Shown in pieces: positions 1-6,572 of a stretch of DNA of 7,711 nt (positions within the stretch are counted from its first letter, which is position 1; every line of letters begins with the position of its first letter). The notes below the pieces were generated by a model, which saw nothing but the letters and a program-made list of their open reading frames with translations, searched no databases and had not been told where the DNA came from. The translations under genes and the position numbers were made by a program. This DNA is from JACRBK01 sp964427955 (GTDB lineage Bacteria > Chloroflexota > Anaerolineae > Aggregatilineales > Aggregatilineaceae). Where the stretch lies: contig CAYRWY010000293.1 of assembly GCA_964427955.1 (NCBI GenBank), positions 1 through 7,711 on the forward strand. Direction: 5' to 3'.

Positions 1-2
1 CA

Positions 3-1766
3 AGATGGAATGTCCTGATCACCGGCGTGACTACGCGGATCCCGGTACTGAACCTGCCCGCGAATAACAGCTACATCAACATCAATCTACCAACACTCAC
101 CTGGGAACCGGCCCTGGATGTGACGAATTACCAGTTGATGCTGGACAACAATGCGGACTTCTCCAGCCCCGTTGTCAACAAAACCCAGACGTCAACCTCC
201 TATCTCGTAACCACCGCGTTGGCTGACGGGATCTACTACTGGAAGGTCAAAGCCCTGGCCATCGATGGCCTGTGGGGGGATTACAGCTCAACCTCTACCT
301 TTACCGTGGATACCTTGAAGCCTGCCGGTCCTAACCTGCTGTCGCCCGCCAACCGCTCTACGATCACGACGAACCAACCCGTTTTCGACTGGGAGGATGT
401 GTCAGACGCGGTCGAATACGAAATCGTCATCGACGACACCAAGAATCTCTCCAGCCCCCTGGTTACAGAGCGGGTTTCCGCCTCGACGTATGCGCTCACG
501 GGCATGACTCTCTCCAATATCACCTACTACTGGAACGTGCAGAGCATCGACGCCGCTGGCAATATGAGCGGGGGGGGCGGCTCGTGGAGCTTCACGGTGG
601 CCCCTTCACCTGCTCCGATCATCACCTCGACCTCCTCTCTCACCGTCGAGACTGAAAGCCCTCTAGTACAGCAGATGGGGACCTGGGCACCTCACTCCAC
701 TGATGCAGCGAGCGGCGGCAGCTATCTCTACAGCAGTGGTGGTGTGGACGATATCCTATCCGTGATGTTCACAGGGTCTCGAGTGGATGTGGTCTACGTC
801 AAACATCCGGCCCTGGGGGTGTTGGTAGTCGAAGTTGACGGCGCTCCCGTCCAACTGGTGGAGTGCTCCGCTCCTGATACCGAATTCGGTGCGCGCGTGA
901 GTATCACGGTGAGCGAGGGAACCCATTCCCTGCGGGTCTACCCGATGACCGGCACCGTCGCCATCGACGCCTTCATCATCGGTCCGCAGATCATCACGCC
1001 GGCCCTGGAGGTCGAACCGACAGCAACAGCCACCGTCGAGGCCACGCCTATCCCGACTGACACGCCCGCCGAACCGACGGCTGAACCGCCCACGGTAGTT
1101 CCCACGGAACTGCCGACGAGCATCCCGCTGCCTGCAACACTGCCGTTCATGGAGACGTTTGATGCGAATCTGGGCTGGACCGCCGCAGGCGCGTGGCGCT
1201 TCGATACCCAGGTCGCCTACAGCGGCGCGAGCTGGTTCGCCGACAGCACCCAGCGCGATCAGATCAGTTCGCTCACCTACGACAACCTGATCGATCTGCG
1301 CGCGGCGCTTTACCCGCAGCTTACCTTCTGGCAAAAGGCGGTTCTAACCGGCGGGGAAGTCGTGACAATCGAAATCAGTCTCGATGGAGGACAGACCTGG
1401 CTGCTGGTTGACCAGCAGAGCGGGCTGATCGCCGAGTGGGGACTCCATACCGTCGATCTGTCCGCCTACCGTGGTTCACTCGTGAGTCTGCGCGTCACCG
1501 TCAGCGCTTTCGGAAGCGTGCCGGACGGGGTGATCACCGTTGGGTACTGGCTGGACAGTCTCTCCATTCAGGACGTACCGCTGCCCTCGACGCCCACCCC
1601 CGTGCCCACGGAACTGCCGACCTCGGTGCCGGTTCCTACCGACATCCCGGCTGAACCGCCCACGGTAGTTCCCACGGAGCTGCCGACCGAGACGCCAGTT
1701 CCAACCGCTGTGCCGACGGACATCCCAACCGAGATTCCCACGGAGACGCAGCCCACTAACTCGTAA
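3..1766 (+). CDS. Secreted multidomain surface protein with FN3-like, carbohydrate-binding-like and jelly-roll domains (5' end outside window)
   Basis: Probably an extracellular or cell-wall protein that binds carbohydrate or another surface ligand; no catalytic domain is visible. The first in-window start is a GTG at base 27, but the frame stays open to base 3 (reading RWNVLITG before the GTG) and no ribosome binding site precedes it, so the gene very likely begins upstream. Numbering from that GTG gives 579 residues. Residues 5-95 and 98-191 are two fibronectin-III-like repeats that share FSSPVV/LSSPLV and YYWKV/YYWNV. Residues about 203-319 form a beta-rich domain ending in GTVAIDAFIIG, as in carbohydrate-binding-like modules of Chloroflexota exoproteins. 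Residues 325-372 are a Pro/Thr linker, 374-517 a second beta-sandwich (FDANLGWTAAGAWRFD, SLDGGQTW, YWLDSLSIQDV) resembling MAM or immune-inhibitor-A accessory domains, and 518-579 a Pro/Thr/Glu tail. No C-terminal membrane anchor or sorting signal is seen. Domain names are by eye; the coding call is secure, the function is not. Confidence 0.85.
   Translation, partial: RWNVLITGVTTRIPVLNLPANNSYININLPTLTWEPALDVTNYQLMLDNNADFSSPVVNKTQTSTSYLVTTALADGIYYWKVKALAIDGLWGDYSSTSTFTVDTLKPAGPNLLSPANRSTITTNQPVFDWEDVSDAVEYEIVIDDTKNLSSPLVTERVSASTYALTGMTLSNITYYWNVQSIDAAGNMSGGGGSWSFTVAPSPAPIITSTSSLTVETESPLVQQMGTWAPHSTDAASGGSYLYSSGGVDDILSVMFTGSRVDVVYVKHPALGVLVVEVDGAPVQLVECSAPDTEFGARVSITVSEGTHSLRVYPMTGTVAIDAFIIGPQIITPALEVEPTATATVEATPIPTDTPAEPTAEPPTVVPTELPTSIPLPATLPFMETFDANLGWTAAGAWRFDTQVAYSGASWFADSTQRDQISSLTYDNLIDLRAALYPQLTFWQKAVLTGGEVVTIEISLDGGQTWLLVDQQSGLIAEWGLHTVDLSAYRGSLVSLRVTVSAFGSVPDGVITVGYWLDSLSIQDVPLPSTPTPVPTELPTSVPVPTDIPAEPPTVVPTELPTETPVPTAVPTDIPTEIPTETQPTNS
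1078..1117. repeat. Pro/Thr linker repeat, copy 1
   Basis: A 40-base stretch identical to 1648-1687 except for one base (A at 1109, G at 1679). It encodes the AEPPTVVPTELPT unit in the linker between the two beta-sandwich domains. A 17-base piece (1101-1117) recurs again at 1605-1621. The near-identity at DNA level, including third codon positions, points to recent duplication or recombination within the gene rather than only selection for a Pro/Thr-rich protein. Confidence 0.85.
1648..1687. repeat. Pro/Thr tail repeat, copy 2
   Basis: Second copy of the 40-base repeat at 1078-1117, lying in the C-terminal Pro/Thr/Glu tail. The two copies bracket the whole second beta-sandwich domain in direct orientation, 570 bases apart. 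Recombination between them would cleanly remove or duplicate that domain in frame, since 570 is a multiple of three. Confidence 0.85.
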
Positions 1767-1786
1767 TCTCTACCTCACAACCAAGA

Positions 1787-1816
1787 CCTCCCCCAGCCGC
1801 AGTAGGCTGGGGGAGG
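1787..1816. terminator. Convergent hairpin, probable terminator
   Basis: A perfect 12-bp GC-rich stem (1787-1798 pairs with 1805-1816) with the 6-base loop GCAGTA. It starts 20 bases after the stop of the surface-protein gene and lies 12 bases beyond the stop of the minus-strand reading frame, so it sits between two converging frames. On the plus strand no T-run follows; on the minus strand the stem is followed by TCTTGGTTGT, which is only moderately T-rich. The stem strength and position suggest a bidirectional terminator, but without a proper U-tract it may act only as an mRNA 3'-end stabiliser. Confidence 0.6.
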
Positions 1817-1828
1817 CAGCATCGCACA

Positions 1829-2047
1829 TCAGAGCAACCAGAGCGCCTGCTCATCGTTGATGAAATAGATCTGCTGCCCGCGATCCGCGAGCCGGGATTC
1901 GTTCAGAAGCTCCGCACAATACCCATCTGGAATCAGCTCGAAATACTCCCTGACAGGCCTGGTGTCCTGGCCGAACGCGAAGGGAATGGGGCAGCGCGAG
2001 CGAAATCCCAGGGCGAGATACACTTCGTTGAGGATGACGGTCTTCAT
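1829..2047 (-). CDS. Small hypothetical protein or C-terminal remnant of a larger gene
   Basis: I do not recognise this protein. It has 72 residues from MKTVILNEVYLALG to NDEQALWLL, soluble, with no membrane segment or signal peptide. It looks genuinely coding because its codons end mostly in G or C (for example ATC TAT TTC ATC AAC GAT GAG CAG GCG CTC), like the neighbouring genes. The same frame stays open to an ATG at 2134, and another ATG is at 2083, but the added residues have poorer codon bias and lie in AT-richer DNA, so I chose 2047. None of the three starts has a Shine-Dalgarno sequence. A TATAAT on the minus strand (plus positions 2082-2087) could serve as a -10 box, without a good -35. 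The abrupt N-terminus, missing ribosome site and short length also fit a truncated gene whose front part has been lost. Confidence 0.4.
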   Translation of the reverse strand: MKTVILNEVYLALGFRSRCPIPFAFGQDTRPVREYFELIPDGYCAELLNESRLADRGQQIYFINDEQALWLL

Positions 2048-2119
2048 GTAGCAGTTGATCTGCCGATGTTCCCTATACCCCATTATAGTTGGAGAACCCC
2101 GCCGACAAAGTACACCTAC

Positions 2120-2147
2120 TTGACAACGGAACATGAACCATTATAAG
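2120..2147 (+). promoter_or_regulatory. Sigma70-type promoter of the regulator gene
   Basis: A perfect -35 box TTGACA (2120-2125) is followed after 16 bases by a -10 box TATAAG (2142-2147), matching the TATAAT consensus at five of six positions. Transcription would start near 2154, giving a leader of about 45 bases before the LacI-type gene. The same AT-rich segment contains TATAAT on the minus strand (2140-2145), but only a poor -35 for that direction. Confidence 0.7.
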
Positions 2148-2156
2148 CTATTTACA

Positions 2157-2172
2157 CGCGTTAGGTAACGCG
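2157..2172. promoter_or_regulatory. Putative operator, 16-bp inverted repeat
   Basis: The sequence CGCGTTAGGTAACGCG is a perfect 7-bp inverted repeat (CGCGTTA / TAACGCG) around a 2-base centre GG. It begins about 10 bases after the -10 box, at roughly +4 to +19 of the predicted transcript, and lies 28 bases before the regulator's start codon. Its size, symmetry and position fit the binding site of a LacI-family dimer that represses its own gene. Unlike most LacI-family operators it does not have CG at the centre. It could alternatively form a short RNA hairpin in the leader. Confidence 0.6.
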
Positions 2173-2199
2173 CGAAAACCAAAAAGAGGTTACTTAGTA

Positions 2200-3246
2200 A
2201 TGGCCCCCAAAAGACCTACACAAAAAGACGTAGCGGATTTGGCAGGTGTTTCGCGCGGTACGGTTTCGATAGTGTTGAGCGGCAAGACCTCCGAACGTGT
2301 GCCGATCAGCCAGGAGACCATCGAGCGCGTTCTGCAAGCGGCAGAACAACTGGGATACGCACCCAATCCGGTGGCGCAGATGCTGGTCCGGGGTCAGAAC
2401 AACCTGATCGGCGTTTTTACCTATGAACCAACCTTTCCCTACGATCAACACAACTTCTTTTTTCCCTACCTGAGCGGCATCCAGGCCGAGGCCGGACGCC
2501 AGGGCTACAACGTGCTGCTGTTCACGGATACCCAGGCTCAAGATGAGATCAGGATTTACCGCAATGCCATGAATTCCCTCTTCCTGGCCGATGGCTGCAT
2601 CATCTTGGGCGCGTATCCCAATCGCGACGAGCTGCGACGGTTGGCGGACGAAAACTACCCCTTTGTTTACATCGGGCGGCGCGAAGTGCCCGGCGTCGAG
2701 ATCAACTGGGTCGTCAGCGATTATGTGGAGACGACGGCTGAGGCGGCGAGATATTTGCTCAGCCTGGGCCACCGGCGTTTTGGCTTTCTGACTGACAAGC
2801 TGGATCGCGAATCAGAACGGGACAAACTCACCGGTGCCCGCCAGGGGTTGAGCGCAGCCGACCATGAATTGGTGGTCATCTCCGACATGTGGAGTATTCC
2901 GGCAGACGACCTGATGCAGCGGGTCCGTGAGCATCGCCTGACGGCGCTATTATGCGCCAATCCGGATGCCTTCGAGCATATGCTCTGGATTCTTCACCAC
3001 GCCTCCGTCGCGGTGCCGGACGATATCTCGATCATCTCCCTGATCACGGCCACCAGCACTCCCCCACTGCTGCTCAAACCCACTCACGTAGATATCAACC
3101 GCCCCCTCATCGGCCAGATGGCCTTACAGAATCTCATTGGCATCGTCGAGGGCACCCTACAGCCGCCTCAACAGGCCCTGGTGCCCGGCAAACTGGTCAT
3201 CGGTGAGACGACGGGACCTTGCCGTGATGTCCGGCATCAGCCATGA
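2200..3246 (+). CDS. LacI-family transcriptional regulator
   Basis: A 348-residue cytoplasmic DNA-binding repressor or activator, probably responding to a sugar or sugar derivative. Residues 6-53 form the LacI helix-turn-helix (QKDVADLAGVSRGTVSIVLSG, then ISQETIERVLQAAEQLGYAPN), followed by a hinge (PNPVAQMLVRGQNNLIGVF) and a periplasmic-binding-protein-like sensor domain from about residue 69, with the usual GHRRFGFLTD segment at 190-199 and VPDDISIISL at 272-281. The length is normal for the family. The hinge has AQML where many members have ARSL, keeping the leucine. AGAGG at 2185-2189 lies 10 bases before the ATG and supports this start. The gene has its own promoter and an inverted repeat just upstream, suggesting autoregulation. 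It precedes the sugar-binding protein gene by 72 bases on the same strand with no hairpin between, so it may also be the first gene of the transport operon. The ligand is unknown. Confidence 0.95.
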   Translation: MAPKRPTQKDVADLAGVSRGTVSIVLSGKTSERVPISQETIERVLQAAEQLGYAPNPVAQMLVRGQNNLIGVFTYEPTFPYDQHNFFFPYLSGIQAEAGRQGYNVLLFTDTQAQDEIRIYRNAMNSLFLADGCIILGAYPNRDELRRLADENYPFVYIGRREVPGVEINWVVSDYVETTAEAARYLLSLGHRRFGFLTDKLDRESERDKLTGARQGLSAADHELVVISDMWSIPADDLMQRVREHRLTALLCANPDAFEHMLWILHHASVAVPDDISIISLITATSTPPLLLKPTHVDINRPLIGQMALQNLIGIVEGTLQPPQQALVPGKLVIGETTGPCRDVRHQP

Positions 3247-3253
3247 AAGGAGG
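3246..3253 (+). promoter_or_regulatory. Strong Shine-Dalgarno sequence without an obvious partner start
   Basis: AAAGGAGG overlaps the last base of the LacI-type gene's stop codon. No ATG or GTG follows at a normal distance. The nearest possible start is TTG at 3271, 17 bases away, opening a 12-codon frame that ends at 3309. The next real gene starts at 3319 and has its own GAGGA at 3308-3312. It is either chance, a relic of a lost start, or a ribosome-holding or leader-peptide element. Confidence 0.3.
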
Positions 3254-3318
3254 AAGGTAACTATCGACCGTTGTCCCTTTGTTTTCTTCCCCAAAATGAA
3301 TCTATGTGAGGACGAACC

Positions 3319-4698
3319 ATGAAACACAAACTAACAATTCTCGGATTGGTGTTGGTCGTGATGCTGAGTCCGTTGGCGAGTCTGGCGACTCCGGCCCTGG
3401 CCCAGGGACCGGACTGCGCCGGAGGGCGGGAGATCACGATCACCTTCATGAACTGGTGGGGCGCCACGCGCGAGCCGTTGATGAACGACGTCATCGCCAA
3501 CTTCAACAAAGTCTGCCCCAATATCACCGTGAACAACGCCGTGCAAGCGTGGGATGCGCGCGATCAGTTGGTAGCCACGACCATCGCGAGCAGTGAGCCG
3601 CCCAACATCATCATGACCACGCGCACGGAAACCTACCAGTTCGCCTACCAGGGGTTGATCGAGCCGATCGGGGCCTATGTCAAGGCGTCAGGCATCGACC
3701 CGGAGAGCATCTTCTACGCCGGTGAGATCGGCAACCAGTATTTCGACGGCCAACTGTATACCATGCCGCTGCCCACCGCGGGCGGGATCAGCGGGCTGTA
3801 TCTCTACAACAAAGAAATGTTCCGCCAGGCGGGGCTCGATCCTGACAATCCCCCGAAGACCTGGCAGGAGCTGGAAGCCGCGGCTGCCGCCATGACCGAG
3901 ACGGATGATTTCGGGATCGTCAAGCTGGGCGCGGATATCGTGCTCACCAGCGATCTGAGTTCGTCGTTTGTCTACTGGCTGTACACCAACAACGGGCAGT
4001 TGTACTCGGATGATGGCCGCACGGTCCTGTTCAACAGCCCTGAAGGGGTCCAGACTCTGGAGTGGATGGTCAATTTCATCAATACGTATGGTGGAGGGCT
4101 GGAAGCCGTCCGCGACTTCATGGCCGCCACCCCGGACCTGACCACCGCCGATTTTCCGCTGTACAAGGAACTGCTCGGGATCGAGTTTGTCAACGTGTCG
4201 GCGTTTGGCCACCTGAAGAACACCGATCCCGAAATGTGGGGCAACCCGAACATGTGGGGCGTGGCCCTGCGGCCCTATAACGGCGACAACCCGGCAGCCA
4301 AGTCCGCCGGGGTATCGGGGTTGGCGTATAGCTGGGGCTACACCATCCCGGTCAATCAGCCTCAAGAAACCAAGGACGCCGCCTACGCTTTCCTTGAATT
4401 TCTGACCACCGCCGTCGATGGGGGCTGCTACTTCATGTATGCCCAGGAACGGCCTTCGCCGGTCAAGCAGTGCAATGAAAATCCGGACTACTACCAGGCG
4501 AATCCCTACTGGGACGTCGTGCTGAAGAGTCTCGACATTGACGTGAGTGTCTCGATCACGCCCATGCAAGGGCAGATCAACGACATCCTGTCGCGCGCCG
4601 TGGAACAAGCATTTTACGGGGCAGACGCCCAGACCGTCTTGGATGATGCAGCTCAAGAAGCGCAGGCGCTACTCGATAAATTCTGGTCAGGCTCCTGA
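3319..4698 (+). CDS. Extracellular sugar-binding protein of a CUT1-type ABC transporter
   Basis: Captures the transported solute outside the membrane and hands it to the two permeases downstream. The 459-residue length is typical for family-1 sugar-binding proteins (MalE/UgpB-like). The N-terminus is a Sec signal peptide (MKHK, then a hydrophobic core) with a probable signal peptidase I site after ALA at residue 28. There is no lipobox cysteine at the cut. The mature protein has expected landmarks: ITITFMNWWG near the start, PPNIIMTTRTE, a GLYLYNKEMFRQAGLDPDNPPKTWQELEAAA segment (159-189) and FNSPEGVQTLEWMV (238-251). Many exposed Trp/Tyr residues (W46, W47, Y218, W219, Y222, W307, W313) suit stacking on a sugar ring. 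Cysteines at 33, 66, 370 and 385 could form two disulfides. GAGGA at 3308-3312 is 6 bases before the ATG. The long gap and hairpin after this gene suggest higher expression than the permeases. The substrate cannot be inferred. Confidence 0.95.
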   Translation: MKHKLTILGLVLVVMLSPLASLATPALAQGPDCAGGREITITFMNWWGATREPLMNDVIANFNKVCPNITVNNAVQAWDARDQLVATTIASSEPPNIIMTTRTETYQFAYQGLIEPIGAYVKASGIDPESIFYAGEIGNQYFDGQLYTMPLPTAGGISGLYLYNKEMFRQAGLDPDNPPKTWQELEAAAAAMTETDDFGIVKLGADIVLTSDLSSSFVYWLYTNNGQLYSDDGRTVLFNSPEGVQTLEWMVNFINTYGGGLEAVRDFMAATPDLTTADFPLYKELLGIEFVNVSAFGHLKNTDPEMWGNPNMWGVALRPYNGDNPAAKSAGVSGLAYSWGYTIPVNQPQETKDAAYAFLEFLTTAVDGGCYFMYAQERPSPVKQCNENPDYYQANPYWDVVLKSLDIDVSVSITPMQGQINDILSRAVEQAFYGADAQTVLDDAAQEAQALLDKFWSGS

Positions 4699-4718
4699 CA
4701 AGCCTTTCACTTCCGCCG

Positions 4719-4747
4719 CTGGCACAGCACAGCCGATGCTGTGCCAG
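4719..4747 (+). terminator. Intercistronic stem-loop between binding protein and permease genes
   Basis: A perfect 11-bp stem (4719-4729 with 4737-4747) with the 7-base loop CAGCCGA, followed by TGATTTTAGG, a short T-run. It lies 20 bases after the binding-protein stop codon and ends 24 bases before the permease start. Stem-loops in this place are known in sugar ABC operons, where partial termination or 3'-end protection gives an excess of binding protein over membrane subunits. The T-run is short, so leaky termination or mRNA stabilisation is more likely than a full stop. Confidence 0.7.
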
Positions 4748-4771
4748 TGATTTTAGGTATGGAGAAAGTCA

Positions 4772-5710
4772 ATGGCCGCTGCACAGAATATTGAGATAGC
4801 GCCTCCCGCCAGTATAACACATCCTCCTCGGCGACGGCAGCGCTGGATCGGGTATCTGTTCATTTTGCCCTGGCTGATCTCGATGATCTGGTTCGATGCG
4901 ATCCCGTTCGGGATGAACCTCTACCTCGGCTTGACAGATTACGCGGTCGGCCCCGTCGAACAGGCCCACTGGATTGGCCTGGACAACTATGAGCACATGG
5001 TCGATGATGAGCTGTTCCGCAAGAGCCTGGCGAACACCTTTCACTACATCGCGCTCAGTGTGCCCCTCACCCTGACGCTCGCCTTTGGGATCGCCTTACT
5101 GCTGAACACCAAGATCCGATTTCTGGCGCTGTTCCGCACCGTGTACTACATCCCTTCGATCATCCCCATTGTAGCGGCGTCGGTCATCTTCCTGTGGATC
5201 TTCAATGCCCGTTCAGGTGCCGTAAACCAGATCCTGTTTGCCGTCGGCATCAAACCCATCCGCTGGCTGACCAGTCCCGACTACATCCTGTATGCGCTGG
5301 TCATCATCAGCGCCTGGGGATTTGGGGCGCAGATGATCATCTTTCTCGCCGCCTTGCAGGGCATTCCGGAGCAGCTTTATGAAGCGGTCGCCATTGACGG
5401 CGGCGGTCTGTGGGCTCGGCTGCGATACATCGTCATCCCCTTGATGACGCCCACCATCTTTTTCAATCTGTTGGTCGGGCTTATCGCCAGTTTTCAGGTG
5501 TTCACGACCGCCTACATCATGCTCGGGGCGAACGGCGGGCCGCTGCAATCCGGTCTGTTTTACATGATGCACATCTACAACAATGCCTTCCGGTACTTCG
5601 AAATGGGGTATGCCGCGGCGATGTCGCTGGTGATGTTCTTGATCATCCTGGTACTGACGCTGGTGATGCTCTGGACCTCCAATCGCTGGGTTTTCTACGG
5701 GGATGAATAA
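4772..5710 (+). CDS. ABC sugar transporter permease, MalF/UgpA type
   Basis: Integral inner-membrane subunit of the sugar importer that forms the translocation channel with the next gene's product. It has 312 residues and about six hydrophobic segments: roughly 26-50, 86-111, 121-145, 170-195, 227-251 and 281-302. The ATPase-contacting EAA loop is at 203-223 (YEAVAIDGGGLWARLRYIV, then IP), with the conserved Glu-Ala, Asp-Gly and Pro residues in place. The N-terminal approximately 24 residues are polar and Arg-rich (HPPRRRQRW), consistent with a cytoplasmic start. GGAG at 4761-4764 is 7 bases before the ATG. The gene follows the stem-loop after the binding-protein gene and is separated from the second permease by only 2 bases, so the two are almost certainly co-translated. 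No ATPase gene is present nearby; the partner is probably a shared MsmX/UgpC-type protein encoded elsewhere. Confidence 0.95.
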   Translation: MAAAQNIEIAPPASITHPPRRRQRWIGYLFILPWLISMIWFDAIPFGMNLYLGLTDYAVGPVEQAHWIGLDNYEHMVDDELFRKSLANTFHYIALSVPLTLTLAFGIALLLNTKIRFLALFRTVYYIPSIIPIVAASVIFLWIFNARSGAVNQILFAVGIKPIRWLTSPDYILYALVIISAWGFGAQMIIFLAALQGIPEQLYEAVAIDGGGLWARLRYIVIPLMTPTIFFNLLVGLIASFQVFTTAYIMLGANGGPLQSGLFYMMHIYNNAFRYFEMGYAAAMSLVMFLIILVLTLVMLWTSNRWVFYGDE

Positions 5711-5712
5711 TC

Positions 5713-6570
5713 ATGAATATGATTGAAAGCAAACGCCTTCGACTGCTGCGTCAGGCGGTGATCTATCTGACGCTCAGCGCGGGGGGGATGATCGTGATTT
5801 TCCCCTTGATATGGACGGTTTCCACGTCGCTCAAGACGCCGGAACAAGTCACCGTGCGCGAAGTGCAGCTTATCCCCGCCCCGGTCGCCTGGGACAACTA
5901 TCAAGACATCTTCGATCTGGTGCCCGTGTGGCGCTTCATCCAAAACACCCTGCTCATTGCAGCGGCGTCAGTGTTGGGTGGACTGGTGACGTGTTCGCTG
6001 GCGGGCTATGCCTTTGCGCGTATCGCGTTTCCGGGCCGGCGGGTGATGTTTTTTGTCCTCCTGGCGACGATGATGCTGCCCTACGTGGTGCAGCTCATCC
6101 CGAACTTCGTGATCTTTGACCGTCTGGGATGGGTCGGGACCTTCCTCCCGCTCACCGTCCCACGCCTGTTAGGCCACAATGCATTTTACATTTTCCTCTT
6201 CCGCCAATTCCTGCGCGGGCTGCCCTCAGAGTTATTCGATGCAGCCCGGATCGACGGGTGTTCGGAGTGGGGATTGTGGTGGCGTATCGCTATGCCGAAC
6301 TCAAGGCCGGTGACCGCTGCCGTCGGCATTTTCGCGTTCCAGTTCGCCTGGACCGACTTTTTGAATCCGCTGATCTACCTGGGCAGCAAACAGAAGATGT
6401 GGACGATGGCCCTGGCCCTGAACGGCCTCAAAGGCTTTGAAGGGATGGGGAGCACACTGCCGATGATGATGGTGATGTCCGTCTTCATGATTGCCCCGAT
6501 GCTTATTATCTTCGCCTTTGGCCAGAAATACATGGTCCAGGGCGTGACTGTCTCTGGTCTGAAAGGTTAA
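5713..6570 (+). CDS. ABC sugar transporter permease, MalG/UgpE type
   Basis: Second membrane subunit of the importer, pairing with the preceding permease. It has 285 residues, normal for the MalG side. Hydrophobic segments lie at roughly 15-38, 77-102, 110-135, 143-165, 199-222 and 247-270. The EAA loop is at 173-195 (ELFDAARIDGCSEWGLWW, then RIAMP), and the C-terminus KYMVQGVTVSGLKG is the hallmark ending of MalG-type permeases, so the gene is complete. Start: ATG at 5713, two bases after the previous stop, with GGGGA at 5699-5703 inside the preceding gene as a possible ribosome site; ATG at 5719 is an alternative. The following flavoprotein gene begins two bases after the stop, indicating one transcript and translational coupling. 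Confidence 0.95.
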   Translation: MNMIESKRLRLLRQAVIYLTLSAGGMIVIFPLIWTVSTSLKTPEQVTVREVQLIPAPVAWDNYQDIFDLVPVWRFIQNTLLIAAASVLGGLVTCSLAGYAFARIAFPGRRVMFFVLLATMMLPYVVQLIPNFVIFDRLGWVGTFLPLTVPRLLGHNAFYIFLFRQFLRGLPSELFDAARIDGCSEWGLWWRIAMPNSRPVTAAVGIFAFQFAWTDFLNPLIYLGSKQKMWTMALALNGLKGFEGMGSTLPMMMVMSVFMIAPMLIIFAFGQKYMVQGVTVSGLKG

Positions 6571-6572
6571 CG

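Noticed and set aside
756..1334. Minus-strand open frame of 192 codons opposite the surface protein
   Set aside because: Arg-rich low-complexity translation without motifs; antisense shadow of a well-supported gene.
1817..2199. Possible RNA gene or riboswitch in the stretch before the regulator
   Set aside because: Beyond the minus-strand frame, the promoter and the inverted repeat I see no tRNA-like fold, riboswitch core or further long stem.
2190..2200. Small palindrome TTACTTAGTAA overlapping the regulator's start codon
   Set aside because: Only 5 bp arms around one base in AT-rich DNA; too short to call a second operator without comparison to relatives.
2194..2772. Minus-strand open frame of 192 codons opposite the LacI-type gene
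   Set aside because: Antisense to the DNA-binding domain and sensor of a clear LacI-family protein, with no ribosome site or recognisable motif.
3688..4656. Long minus-strand open frame (322 codons) opposite the sugar-binding protein
   Set aside because: It lies wholly antisense to a clear binding-protein gene and its protein is rich in Arg, Val, Gly and His without domain features; it is a by-product of G/C third-position bias on the other strand.
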